From a virus: a DNA stretch of 25,309 nt. How positions within the stretch are numbered: the first letter of the stretch is position 1; each line of letters starts with the position of its first letter. Positions 16,163 to 22,934 of the stretch are shown piece after piece. Location of the stretch: positions 1 through 25,309 of the IMG/VR virus record IMGVR_UViG_3300044470_000018, one strand, 5' to 3'. The notes under the pieces were generated by a model that did not search any database, was not told the DNA's origin, and saw nothing but the letters and a program-made list of their open reading frames with translations. Both the position numbers and the translations under genes were made by a program.

Positions 16163-16321
16163 TTACCCCTTCACTTTCTTGAGATTCGGGTTCGCCTTCT
16201 TGGCACCCTTGGAAGCGTTACGAGCACCCGCCGCAATGATGGCACTAGCGCGCTCTTTGCTATAACCTTCTTTTTTCTCGACCGATTTCTCAGCCGCCTT
16301 GAAACCTTCGCCTTTGGCCAT
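16163..16321 (-). CDS. Small lysine-rich phage protein, 52 residues
   Basis: The ATG at 16321 has GAGAGG about 6 bases upstream and the frame ends at TAA 16163, with 52 residues (MAKGEGFKAAEKSVEKKEGY..., ending NPNLKKVKG). The sequence closely recalls a widespread tiny phage protein of unknown role that starts MAKGFKAAEKSVEKKEGYSK and ends NLKKVKG. It has about 13 Lys/Arg and should be basic and helical, so it may bind nucleic acid. Its stop overlaps the start region of the next gene by design (TAATGTG). It is too short for usual gene callers and is probably the first gene of the portal operon. Confidence 0.85.
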   Translation of the reverse strand: MAKGEGFKAAEKSVEKKEGYSKERASAIIAAGARNASKGAKKANPNLKKVKG

Positions 16322-16345
16322 TTTATTCCTCTCACTACTACTATT

Positions 16346-16359
16346 ATGTTAACATTATA
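16346..16359 (-). promoter_or_regulatory. Perfect -10 box beside a 10 bp palindrome
   Basis: A perfect TATAAT (16354-16359) lies in the 54-base gap between the large terminase stop and the 52-residue gene, overlapping the palindrome ATGTTAACAT (16346-16355). The -35 region is weak; only TTCTGA-like sequence lies 16 bases away. It could be a promoter needing an activator or an operator for a dimeric repressor, placing the portal operon under separate control. Confidence 0.45.
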
Positions 16360-16375
16360 GAGAACACTACGCAAC

Positions 16376-18568
16376 TCAGAAGTGATCCCACTGGAATCCG
16401 CGATCTTCGTCATCTTCCCAATTATCCGGGTCCGCATCTCGATTCATGATGCGTTCAACATACTTAACTCCACCGGGAGCGGGCGGATCGAAGTTCTTGT
16501 GTCCAACAATCCGAATACTGCCGCACTTAGGGCAACAATCTTCTTCGTTGGGTATCTCAGCACCCCATGTCTGATTGCACATGTCACAAGACATTACCCA
16601 TGGGGCAGACTCTACCGACGACTTCTTAATTGGAATAAATCCCAGGGAATCGTCCCAATCCGTCTCATGAGAACAATACAAACAGATCAGACCAGCCATG
16701 ACGGTATCGTCTTTGAATTTCTTGCTAGCTCCTACATTGTTTAGATTCTGAACCCTGTCGTCCTCACGTCGAAAAGTGCGCATCTCAGAAGCAAACTTAG
16801 GATCTCTCACAAACCAGCGTTTCGTCCGCAAAAACCTGATACCATTGATGATAATCTTGGGTTTGTTGACGTGATCGGTTTGGAATCCGCATACGTTAGA
16901 TTGCAACTTAGACGAGTCTATATTCAATTTCCGATATAGATTCGGGTATTGTAGTTGCAGCCTTAGATAATCGGCAGTAGTTCGCGGGCCTGTAATCTCA
17001 CAGGCTATCTGTGCTTCGTTATACCATGTCGCTATTTTGGCTCCCTGGATTGCCAGATCTACAGCGTCAATAGTATTAGAACGTAGGGTACAGCAGTGAA
17101 CATCGAAGCCGCCCTTTCGGTTAACCCGGTTCACCCAGATTACGGAGTTGTCCTGCCCAACACCGTTAGACGGGTCAATAGCGGCGTAGTATTCCGCATC
17201 GCGCTTCGGCGGCTCCCAAACTTGAATGATCTTCTGATCGTCTTCGTGGCTTGACTTGCAGCCCTCTACGCAGCATAGGCCCTCTTTATTGATCCCATGG
17301 AAGTTGTTCTCATTGTCGAAGAAGCCAACCATCGGCGCAGGAAACGATTTGGCATTTACAAAGTCTAGACACTCATCTGGAAATACAGAATTCCCAGATA
17401 CGATAAATGCTGATTTGGCAGATATGGCTAACTCTTGCTCAATCTTCCTTTTGTCGGTTGCATTATTGTGGGCGTCCTCCATATAGTACATTTGCCCATT
17501 AGATAGCTCATATACATGCAACGTCCCCTTCTCGCATACCAAGCATTCCAGACCGTCTCTGTCAATGTGTCCAAAGAACCTATCGTGGAATCTACTACAT
17601 AGCGGATTATCACACTTGACCCATTCGTTTTCTACGGTATCCTTGATATCTAGCGTTTTGACGGTAGGAATCCACCCTCGCGGTGGAGAAAGAAAATAAG
17701 ACTTTTCAAAGAAGAAGGGCAGGAATCGTGGTTGCCACTCTGCGCGCTCTGCAAGGTCCACCATGCGATCCCAGAGGTCATTGCCATACCCACCAGCACC
17801 CTTAGCCGTAGACTCCAATACGGCGATAGTTTCTGGAGAGTTAACAAGTGCATACTTTAGCTCCTCTTCTATTACTCGCTTAGGGTCCATATACGACTCG
17901 AATTCACTCATGTGGCAGAATCCAAGGCGCATTCCCATGCCAACGCCAGTTAGCTTATTGGCCCACTGAACATTCATGGTTGAGTTTATGCCGGGATGTT
18001 TTTTAGAGTCTTCACCGAATGGTGTATCAAAGATAATACCCTTCTTAATCTCGAAAGAGCGCACATCGGGTTTTAACCATACAGGAAGTTTCGAGTATAT
18101 AGAGTGCATGTATCGAAACAGATAAGCAGCATGCTCTTGCTCCCAAGAAACCACAAGACCAGACCGATTAGGAAAGAAGGCGATAGCCCACAAAGCCATA
18201 GCCTCCAAAAGCAAAGAACATCCCAATTGTCTTGCTTTTATCACTAATACCTTCTGAGGTTTTCCTTTCCTTTTCATATCCGCGAGGGATTCGCAAATCA
18301 GCTCTTGCGATTCCCAGAGGGTAAACAGCTTGTCTTTCCCGTCTTTATCTACAATCCAAAAGTAGTTCTTCGCCGCATAGCGGAAGTCTGAGCGTATCGC
18401 ATCTATTTCAGCCGTGATCGTATCTATCTCATTACGATTGCACAGCGCATAGAACTCCGCTAGATCGGTTACTCCTTCGAACTTACCGCTCTCAAAATAA
18501 TCAATCAGGTCGCGTACTTCTGGATCTTGACAGTCCCGGTACTCCGGACGATGGATAATAAAGGCCAT
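16376..18568 (-). CDS. Terminase large subunit
   Basis: This 730-residue protein is the packaging motor. ATPase motifs: Walker A-like KARQLGCS (111-118), Walker B RLGFCHMSE (214-222), coupling motif ESTAKG (252-257). The nuclease domain has AAIDPSNGVGQD (Asp465), CEITG (Glu524) and KFKDDTVMA (Asp620/621), the three metal ligands. It cuts and threads concatemeric DNA into the prohead through the portal. Three cysteine clusters are unusual: 319/324 with 342/345, 432/433/437, and 661/664 with 678-682, the last a typical zinc ribbon. The ATG overlaps the preceding stop (TAATG). It is longer than many terminases because of these inserts. Confidence 0.93.
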   Translation of the reverse strand: MAFIIHRPEYRDCQDPEVRDLIDYFESGKFEGVTDLAEFYALCNRNEIDTITAEIDAIRSDFRYAAKNYFWIVDKDGKDKLFTLWESQELICESLADMKRKGKPQKVLVIKARQLGCSLLLEAMALWAIAFFPNRSGLVVSWEQEHAAYLFRYMHSIYSKLPVWLKPDVRSFEIKKGIIFDTPFGEDSKKHPGINSTMNVQWANKLTGVGMGMRLGFCHMSEFESYMDPKRVIEEELKYALVNSPETIAVLESTAKGAGGYGNDLWDRMVDLAERAEWQPRFLPFFFEKSYFLSPPRGWIPTVKTLDIKDTVENEWVKCDNPLCSRFHDRFFGHIDRDGLECLVCEKGTLHVYELSNGQMYYMEDAHNNATDKRKIEQELAISAKSAFIVSGNSVFPDECLDFVNAKSFPAPMVGFFDNENNFHGINKEGLCCVEGCKSSHEDDQKIIQVWEPPKRDAEYYAAIDPSNGVGQDNSVIWVNRVNRKGGFDVHCCTLRSNTIDAVDLAIQGAKIATWYNEAQIACEITGPRTTADYLRLQLQYPNLYRKLNIDSSKLQSNVCGFQTDHVNKPKIIINGIRFLRTKRWFVRDPKFASEMRTFRREDDRVQNLNNVGASKKFKDDTVMAGLICLYCSHETDWDDSLGFIPIKKSSVESAPWVMSCDMCNQTWGAEIPNEEDCCPKCGSIRIVGHKNFDPPAPGGVKYVERIMNRDADPDNWEDDEDRGFQWDHF

Positions 18569-18951
18569 TAACCTACGATTTCTGCGTCAATTATCGTATC
18601 ATCGCTCCGGCTAGGCTTTCCTCGCACGTTATCTAAGTTTTTGACAATGCTTGCAAACGTCTCACCACGGTTCTTATCTACATTCAACGTATTATTGTAT
18701 GTATTAGACTGAATCGTTAAGCCGCCGCCAGTCTTAATAAAGTTTAAGACTTCAAGTCCCATTTTCAGCGCTTGCTTGTCACCACCCTTAATCTGCTCCT
18801 TCAGCTTACTGAAGGTAACTTCCATCAAGTCAGGGACTTCCTTAATAAACTGTTGCCGCTGATAATCCTCCAGGTTTTCCTTGGTGATTTCAGCGGCTTG
18901 TATTTCCGTAGCTTTGCTAGATTTGATTAGTTCTTTTCCGACTTCCGACAC
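18568..18951 (-). CDS. Candidate terminase small subunit
   Basis: This 127-residue protein starts at GTG with AAGGAG 5 bases upstream, and its stop overlaps the large terminase ATG. It is mostly helical and charged: 'VGKELIKSSKATEIQAAEITKENLEDYQRQQFIKEV' could form an N-terminal helical bundle, and the middle has 'GDKQALKMGLEVLNFIK'. The C-terminal part (TYNNTLNVDKNRGE) is polar. Small subunits recognise the phage DNA and sit immediately upstream of the large subunit in most tailed phages. I see no certain DNA-binding helix-turn-helix, so the call rests mainly on position and size. Confidence 0.55.
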   Translation of the reverse strand: MSEVGKELIKSSKATEIQAAEITKENLEDYQRQQFIKEVPDLMEVTFSKLKEQIKGGDKQALKMGLEVLNFIKTGGGLTIQSNTYNNTLNVDKNRGETFASIVKNLDNVRGKPSRSDDTIIDAEIVG

Positions 18952-19328
18952 TCAAGCTCCTTGACCGATGCGACCAATACGCCAAAACACTTATATACAT
19001 ACTTGTAGAAGTCTTCCCTAGAAATTAAAGGGATGTCTGGCTCAAGCAATGGCACCGCTAAACTATAGTCTAGGATATATCCACGCTGCGCTCCAACGCC
19101 TACACACCGTTTACTGCTTGGATGCCCAGCCATGACATAAACCATGTCATCACCAAAGTCACCACTGGAGTCTTTTCTAACGGCTACCCACTGCCCATAC
19201 ATATGCACATTATTAAACGGACACATATACCCAGTAAAAGCAATACTCCAGCCAGGGATGCACAACCCCCCCCTTTCAGCTATGTACTCTTCTATGTCGT
19301 TATTTAACCAGTTTACCGGCTTATTCAT
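18927..19328 (-). CDS. Unknown protein, tandem YGQxVAV family member 1
   Basis: This 133-residue protein has an ATG directly after the stop of the previous gene, with a G-run (GGGGGG) about 8 bases upstream. It shares F-x-TGY-x9-YGQ-x-VAV (FTGY at 31-34, YGQWVAV at 44-50) with the next gene upstream, with identical spacing, and a following 'DMVYVMAGHPSSKRCVGV' aligns loosely with the partner's 'KALYITIQGVDRKSRVNM'. The two are therefore likely diverged tandem paralogs. It overlaps the small terminase candidate by 25 bases. Cys and aromatic residues are frequent; no enzyme motif is visible. Function unknown. Confidence 0.75.
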   Translation of the reverse strand: MNKPVNWLNNDIEEYIAERGGLCIPGWSIAFTGYMCPFNNVHMYGQWVAVRKDSSGDFGDDMVYVMAGHPSSKRCVGVGAQRGYILDYSLAVPLLEPDIPLISREDFYKYVYKCFGVLVASVKELECRKSEKN

Positions 19329-19817
19329 TTAATGCGCACCCCCCGCAACGGGGTTATTCTCCCATTCGTCGTTATATCTGTCCCATTCCGCTTCCGCAGC
19401 CTCAAACAAACGATGAAGCGCTTGTCGAATCGTTTTCTGAAATTCCCAGGGATCAGAATTGATAGCGTCTAGTGCATCCATAATAGATAGTGGACTTTGC
19501 CCAGGATTCAGATCCAGACTAAAAGTATCACCCCTACGGAACTCAGCGGGCACACTCATATTAACCCTTGACTTTCTATCAACTCCTTGAATCGTGATAT
19601 AAAGCGCCTTCAGCCTTTTTTCCTTGCCGTCTATTGTTTTTAGCGGAACAGCCACGCACTGCCCATACAAATACGAACTTTCGGCTCTTTCTTTATATCC
19701 AGTCCACTTGAATCTGTATGCAGAAACTCTTTCATCGGCATACGCCCCTAAAATAGCAGAGATAGCCATGTTGAGACTATTTACGTCTTCTATTTTGATT
19801 TTTTTTGTGAGTTCCAT
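19329..19817 (-). CDS. Unknown protein, tandem YGQxVAV family member 2
   Basis: I choose the ATG at 19817 (MELTKKIKIEDVNSLNMAIS, 162 residues); a TTG three codons upstream is possible but both SD sequences are weak. The motif WTGY-x9-YGQCVAV (38-57) matches the downstream neighbour with the same spacing. The C-terminal third is charged and helical (IRQALHRLFEAAEAEWDRY). Its first codons overlap the end of the preceding gene, and an A8 run lies inside the overlap, so it may also be read as the extension of that gene by frameshift. Function unknown. Confidence 0.75.
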   Translation of the reverse strand: MELTKKIKIEDVNSLNMAISAILGAYADERVSAYRFKWTGYKERAESSYLYGQCVAVPLKTIDGKEKRLKALYITIQGVDRKSRVNMSVPAEFRRGDTFSLDLNPGQSPLSIMDALDAINSDPWEFQKTIRQALHRLFEAAEAEWDRYNDEWENNPVAGGAH

Positions 19818-20392
19818 ATTTTCCAATTCATTTCTTGCTCATCTTGCTCGCGAGGGACGACACCAAACATCGCATCAGAAAGGAATCCAGACAACCCCTT
19901 GTCCGTTTTAGCCTGAGCAACCATGTCAGCAATCCCCAGTTCCGCCGCCTCAATTGCTCTGAATATGCAATCCGCGATTACTATGTTTTCTACAACCTTA
20001 TACTTGCCATTAGCTAGAGCTTGCTGCATATCTCTAAACCAACCATCAAATAATAGGTCGTAGGTTTCCATAGTTCGGCGCGGAAGTGTAAATCCAGGCT
20101 CCGTGTTTCCGCTTAATGCAGTGAATCCGGGAAAGTAAGAATAGGCTAGCACTTCCGGGATTCCTAATCTCCGGTCTTCATCGCAAATTAAGAGCTTTGC
20201 GCTCCAACACACGTTCAAGCCGCCTTCTCGATCTCCAGGCAACTCTAAGTCAAGCCGTATTTTCTTACCAATGAGCTTCTCTAACGCCGCTATGCGGGCG
20301 TATGCTCTGTTCCACATTAGACCCCATATAGCCCAGTTATAGAACCGAAGTATGACGCCAACAGCCCAATCTTGAAGACTTTCATACCGCAT
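19790..20392 (-). CDS. Unknown 200-residue protein
   Basis: I start this at the ATG at 20392 (MRYESLQDWAVGVILRFYNW), which overlaps the upstream gene's end by 11 bases and has GGCGG just before it; a longer frame runs 27 codons further but lies deep inside that gene. The N-terminal third has aromatic-rich helices (ILRFYNWAIWGLMWNRAYARIAALE). The rest is mixed charged, with 'AIEAAELGIADMVAQAKTDKGLSGFLSD' near the C-terminus. No catalytic motif or membrane prediction is convincing. It may produce a longer fusion with the next gene by -1 frameshifting (see slippery site). Confidence 0.7.
   Translation of the reverse strand: MRYESLQDWAVGVILRFYNWAIWGLMWNRAYARIAALEKLIGKKIRLDLELPGDREGGLNVCWSAKLLICDEDRRLGIPEVLAYSYFPGFTALSGNTEPGFTLPRRTMETYDLLFDGWFRDMQQALANGKYKVVENIVIADCIFRAIEAAELGIADMVAQAKTDKGLSGFLSDAMFGVVPREQDEQEMNWKIWNSQKKSK
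19799..19806 (-). promoter_or_regulatory. Possible -1 frameshift site (A AAA AAA) in gene overlap
   Basis: An A8 run on the minus strand supplies the heptamer A-AAA-AAA in the correct phase: in the 200-residue gene the codons read CAA AAA AAA TCA, three codons before its stop. A -1 slip enters the frame of the next gene (19329-19817) exactly. An SD-like GGAA lies about 10 bases upstream. A fusion of about 360 residues would result. Confidence 0.35.
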
Positions 20393-21056
20393 TGCCGCCG
20401 CCCCAATTGTTGATGTTGTCTGGAACCCCATGAACTGCTGGAAGAACTCGCACCGGAATCTCTTTTCCACCACGAGACACTTGCTCCTTAATCATCTTGA
20501 TGGCTTCTTCTTTAACGTCCTTTGCTGAGATGTTTTCCTCGCAGAATATAAATCGGTCTGGAAAGAGAATCACGTCTTCACTGTCTGTGCGTTTCTTGAC
20601 AATGCGCAAGGTCACCCCAGACTTTCCCTTGCCGTCTTTGTCCAGATAAGTTTGTGAGTTTAGTAGCTTCCCGACATAGCAAGTAACTTCCATAGCTGGC
20701 TTTGTTGGGAAAACCTTCATTTCCATGACGGTAGGAAATTCCTGTTGAAACTCATCGAACATCTCGTCAAGATCGCGCGGCTCATCGAGAAATTGATTTA
20801 CAACTTCGGGCTCAGTTTTATTGGACTTTTTAACCACGACTGATCTAGAATCGGCGTCATCTCCTTGCTCTATGCCCTTATTGTCCAACTCTTGGACTTC
20901 CGGCTCCCACATCGGAGGATTTGTTTCAAATAAATCCTCAAATAGTTCAAGAGCGCCGACGATCTTTCCGGCTAGCATGTGTTTCGCCTCCACCGACAAA
21001 ACCGAGTTAGCCGAAGACTTGGAAAGTATCTTAACAATTAGGTCTTCTTTAGTCAT
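20382..21056 (-). CDS. Unknown acidic protein
   Basis: This 224-residue protein has an N-terminal helical part (MTKEDLIVKILSKSS...), a very acidic, probably disordered middle (residues about 45-105, with DEPRDLDEMFDEFQQE), and a C-terminal globular-looking part with strands (VTCYVGKLLNSQTY, SGVTLRIVKKRT) and a helix (VKEEAIKMIKEQVSRGG). GAGG lies about 10 bases before the ATG. The layout, a small fold plus acidic linker next to SSB and packaging genes, could suit a DNA-metabolism accessory factor, but no family is recognised and this is a guess. Confidence 0.75.
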   Translation of the reverse strand: MTKEDLIVKILSKSSANSVLSVEAKHMLAGKIVGALELFEDLFETNPPMWEPEVQELDNKGIEQGDDADSRSVVVKKSNKTEPEVVNQFLDEPRDLDEMFDEFQQEFPTVMEMKVFPTKPAMEVTCYVGKLLNSQTYLDKDGKGKSGVTLRIVKKRTDSEDVILFPDRFIFCEENISAKDVKEEAIKMIKEQVSRGGKEIPVRVLPAVHGVPDNINNWGGGNAV

Positions 21057-21058
21057 AG

Positions 21059-21589
21059 TTACATGGCCTCATTTCCAACGTCTTCCAGCCCGAATCCCTG
21101 TCCCATACTTCCGTATACCATACCGGCTGCAACCACTTCCGCCTCGTCAATGGACCTTCCGCCCTCTACCAGCTCTTTGACGACGCGCCTCCTGAAAGTA
21201 TTTAGGTCTTCCTCAATGGTTTCGTCCTCATGCCCGCGCTTCTCGTCCAAAGTGCGCTTCATTAGGCTAACGGCCTCTTTGAGTTGTTCTTTCTTTACCG
21301 TAGATCGTTCCAGATTAACCGTAGCCTTACTTAGTGCTTCGGTGTTCTTGCTAAGCTCAGCAACCGCTATGGTTAGATTGGTAGCAGCTTCAGCGGTACG
21401 ATTTAGCCGAATATCCTTAGCTAAGGCATCTACAGCGTCGATCATCCCAGTCGCAGATGTACTGATGAGATTAGACGCCTTAGCCATGGCCCGCGAGGAG
21501 CGATTAAAGGAGTTTGCGACCTTCTGCAATTGGAATACCACGATGACAACACAAACAACAAAAAAGCACGAAAGAAACAGCTCAAGCAT
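21059..21589 (-). CDS. Membrane-anchored coiled-coil protein
   Basis: The best start is the ATG at 21589 (MLELFLSCFFVVCVVIVVFQ, 176 residues): AGAGG lies 8 bases upstream and the longer frame overlaps the Acb2-like gene. Residues 2-20 form one strong transmembrane helix. Residues about 30-130 are a long heptad-like helix (AVDALAKDIRLNRTAEAATN...LSKATVNLERS) and the C-terminus is charged (KRTLDEKRGHEDETIEEDL) with a final Gly-rich tail. The arrangement resembles DUF948-type proteins: inner-membrane anchor plus cytoplasmic or periplasmic coiled coil. It could organise replication at the membrane or act in exclusion. Function unknown. Confidence 0.75.
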   Translation of the reverse strand: MLELFLSCFFVVCVVIVVFQLQKVANSFNRSSRAMAKASNLISTSATGMIDAVDALAKDIRLNRTAEAATNLTIAVAELSKNTEALSKATVNLERSTVKKEQLKEAVSLMKRTLDEKRGHEDETIEEDLNTFRRRVVKELVEGGRSIDEAEVVAAGMVYGSMGQGFGLEDVGNEAM

Positions 21590-21591
21590 CT

Positions 21592-21846
21592 CTATAGCCT
21601 CTCGCCAAATGCAATGGCGCAATTGCAGTCCATCCTGGCGTCACGTATCTTACGTATAGCCACCGCGCGGTCTGGCCCAGGAGGTACAAGTTCAACAATC
21701 CACTTTACGGCTGTTGCCAGGGCATCTCGAATGGTTTTTCCGTCTTTGATTTGTTTCGCATTCCACTCATGGTATTCAAAGGCGTAATCAACGGCCTCTT
21801 CTACTTCTGGAGTTAGCTCAGTCGCTCTTGTGAAATCTACTGCCAT
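21592..21846 (-). CDS. Acb2-family cyclic-nucleotide sponge (anti-CBASS), probable
   Basis: This 84-residue protein starts at the ATG at 21846, with GAGG 7 bases upstream; a TTG two codons earlier lacks support. Residues 22-80 fit the Acb2/Tad1 hairpin-domain pattern: an F-x-YH motif (FEYH, 23-26), 'IRDALATAVKWI' helix, then 'PPGPDRAVAIRKIRDARM' and 'CNCAIAF' near the end. Known Acb2 proteins are short, two-helix, hexameric cytoplasmic sponges that bind cyclic di- and trinucleotides made by CBASS and so block abortive infection. An N-terminal extension of about 20 residues precedes the core. It lies between SSB and a membrane-anchored coiled-coil gene. Family by eye only; ligand untested. Confidence 0.75.
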   Translation of the reverse strand: MAVDFTRATELTPEVEEAVDYAFEYHEWNAKQIKDGKTIRDALATAVKWIVELVPPGPDRAVAIRKIRDARMDCNCAIAFGERL

Positions 21847-21867
21847 ACTCAATCCTCAATTCCTAAT

Positions 21868-21907
21868 GCGGCCACTAAGCTAGTCCCTCTAATACCCATA
21901 TGGCCGC
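21868..21907 (-). repeat. Stem-loop in the leader of the Acb2-like gene
   Basis: GCGGCCA and TGGCCGC form a perfect 7 bp stem enclosing 26 bases, inside which ACTA/TAGT can pair over GCT. It ends about 22 bases before the Acb2-like ATG and close to its SD sequence, within a 173-base gap after SSB. It is not a classical terminator because no T-run follows. It may control translation of the gene downstream or be a protein-binding site. A GTG-started 19-codon frame overlaps it but is not convincing. Confidence 0.5.
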
Positions 21908-22019
21908 TGTCTGAGTATCTTCGTCGGAGGTCACCTAGCCCTTCATCAATCCCCAAAGGGCGCAAGCCAAGGAGAAAAAACGCTTACGCCCCACCATGAA
22001 GCTCGTTCCGAAGGAGGTA

Positions 22020-22406
22020 TTAGAACGGAGCTTCGTCCACAACGTCTTCGTCTTGGTGCGGCCTGCCGCCACCAGAGCCAGAACTAGAGCTTTTGCCCAA
22101 CAGTGTAATAACGTCGGCTGCAATCTTGAAAGAAATGTGGTCTTGCCCATCCTTGCCCTTATACTTTTCTGTCTTGATCCGGCCCTCAATGTAAACTTGA
22201 GTACCCTTGGTTAGGTAAGGAGCAACAGATTCCCCGCCCCACCTTTCAATAGTATGGAACTCTGTCTCTTCCTTGATCTGCCCGCGTGTCTTAAATTTCC
22301 GGTTCGTTGCTACCGCGAATTTGAGTACGGTGTATTCCCCAACGGAAACAACCTCCGCGTCTCTCACAACATTACCGATCAGTAAAACCTTATTCAGCCC
22401 ATTCAT
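22020..22406 (-). CDS. ssb: Single-stranded DNA-binding protein
   Basis: I start this at the ATG at 22406 (MNGLNKVLLIGNVVRDAEVV), with AAAGAGG 8 bases upstream; the frame runs on upstream but overlaps the next gene. The 128-residue protein has the OB-fold core of bacterial SSBs: 'NKVLLIGNVVRDAEV', 'LKFAVATNRKF', 'TEFHTIERWGGESVAPYLTKG', 'VYIEGRIKTEKYKGKDGQ'. A Gly/Ser linker follows and the C-terminal tip DEAPF resembles the DDIPF tail that recruits replication and repair proteins. It coats single-stranded DNA during phage replication. It opens the early DNA-metabolism block with dUTPase. Confidence 0.93.
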   Translation of the reverse strand: MNGLNKVLLIGNVVRDAEVVSVGEYTVLKFAVATNRKFKTRGQIKEETEFHTIERWGGESVAPYLTKGTQVYIEGRIKTEKYKGKDGQDHISFKIAADVITLLGKSSSSGSGGGRPHQDEDVVDEAPF

Positions 22407-22423
22407 GGTCGTTGCCTCTTTCG

Positions 22424-22651
22424 TTAGTCTACTTGAAATTCGCCAAATGGATAGCCAATAATTTGTTTCAGCCTGGAAAAGTCTTTGGCGTTCAGCGAAC
22501 ACTGTGTGCCATGTACAAATACAATGCTGAATAGTTCATTCTTGTGGTTATCTACAATAACGTCGATAACCACTCCCATTACTTGATTCGCATCAAAGCA
22601 CATTGAATTTCCGAGTACTGCGTCTTTTGCACTAAACCAATTTCGTTCCAT
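22424..22651 (-). CDS. Unknown small protein
   Basis: This 75-residue protein has GGGAG 6 bases before its ATG and overlaps the preceding gene by 20 bases. It begins MERNWFSAKDAVLGNSMCFD and is beta-rich in the middle (VMGVVIDVIVDNHKNELFSIVFVHG). The 'VVIDVIVDNHKNELFSIVF' strand pair resembles a small SH3-like barrel. It has no enzyme motif or membrane helix. It lies in the replication block just upstream of SSB. Not recognised. Confidence 0.7.
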   Translation of the reverse strand: MERNWFSAKDAVLGNSMCFDANQVMGVVIDVIVDNHKNELFSIVFVHGTQCSLNAKDFSRLKQIIGYPFGEFQVD

Positions 22652-22919
22652 CGTCGTCTCCCGCCTTTCTCCAAATGTACGTCCAAACGTCCGTTATCCT
22701 GACTCCGACCACCATTCCTCTACGGGTAGCCGCTTGCTTGATAATGCCATGCAAATTGCTACGCTTAGAATCAATCGTGTCAAAACGTACCGCTTCATCG
22801 TCTGGCAAACCATCCAAGCGAGCCAGGGCGTCGTAAACGTCAGTAGCGCGGTCAAACGCCCTCTTCCGCCCCGCATATTGTCCTGGAATGTTAGCAACTT
22901 TGACCGTTTCTACCGACAT
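22632..22919 (-). CDS. Unknown small protein
   Basis: This 95-residue protein starts at an ATG with AGAAGG 6 bases upstream. It contains 'QYAGRKRAFDRATDVYDALARL', an acidic segment (GLPDDEAVRF), and 'SNLHGIIKQAATRRGMVVGVRITDVWTYIWRK', which reads like a small winged or helix-strand fold able to bind nucleic acid. It overlaps the following 75-residue gene by 20 bases. Its role is unknown; its position among SSB and dUTPase suggests DNA metabolism or regulation. Confidence 0.7.
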   Translation of the reverse strand: MSVETVKVANIPGQYAGRKRAFDRATDVYDALARLDGLPDDEAVRFDTIDSKRSNLHGIIKQAATRRGMVVGVRITDVWTYIWRKAGDDDGTKLV

Positions 22920-22934
22920 GATTAACCTTCTTTT

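Noticed and set aside
16171-16437. 88-residue minus-strand frame
   Set aside because: It overlaps the terminase end and the 52-residue gene in another frame; the latter has a strong SD sequence and matches a known small phage protein type.
21059-21622. Longer start for the membrane coiled-coil protein
   Set aside because: It would overlap the Acb2-like gene end; the ATG at 21589 has an SD sequence and begins the membrane helix directly.
21935-22019. Terminator or 20-residue ORF after SSB (GCGTTTTTTC)
   Set aside because: The T-run lacks a convincing stem before it, and the short frame MVGRKRFFSLACALWGLMKG has no good ribosome site.
22020-22502. Longer start for SSB
   Set aside because: The extra 32 residues lie in the upstream 75-residue gene and do not match SSB; MNGLNKVLLIGN is the normal N-terminus and has an SD sequence.
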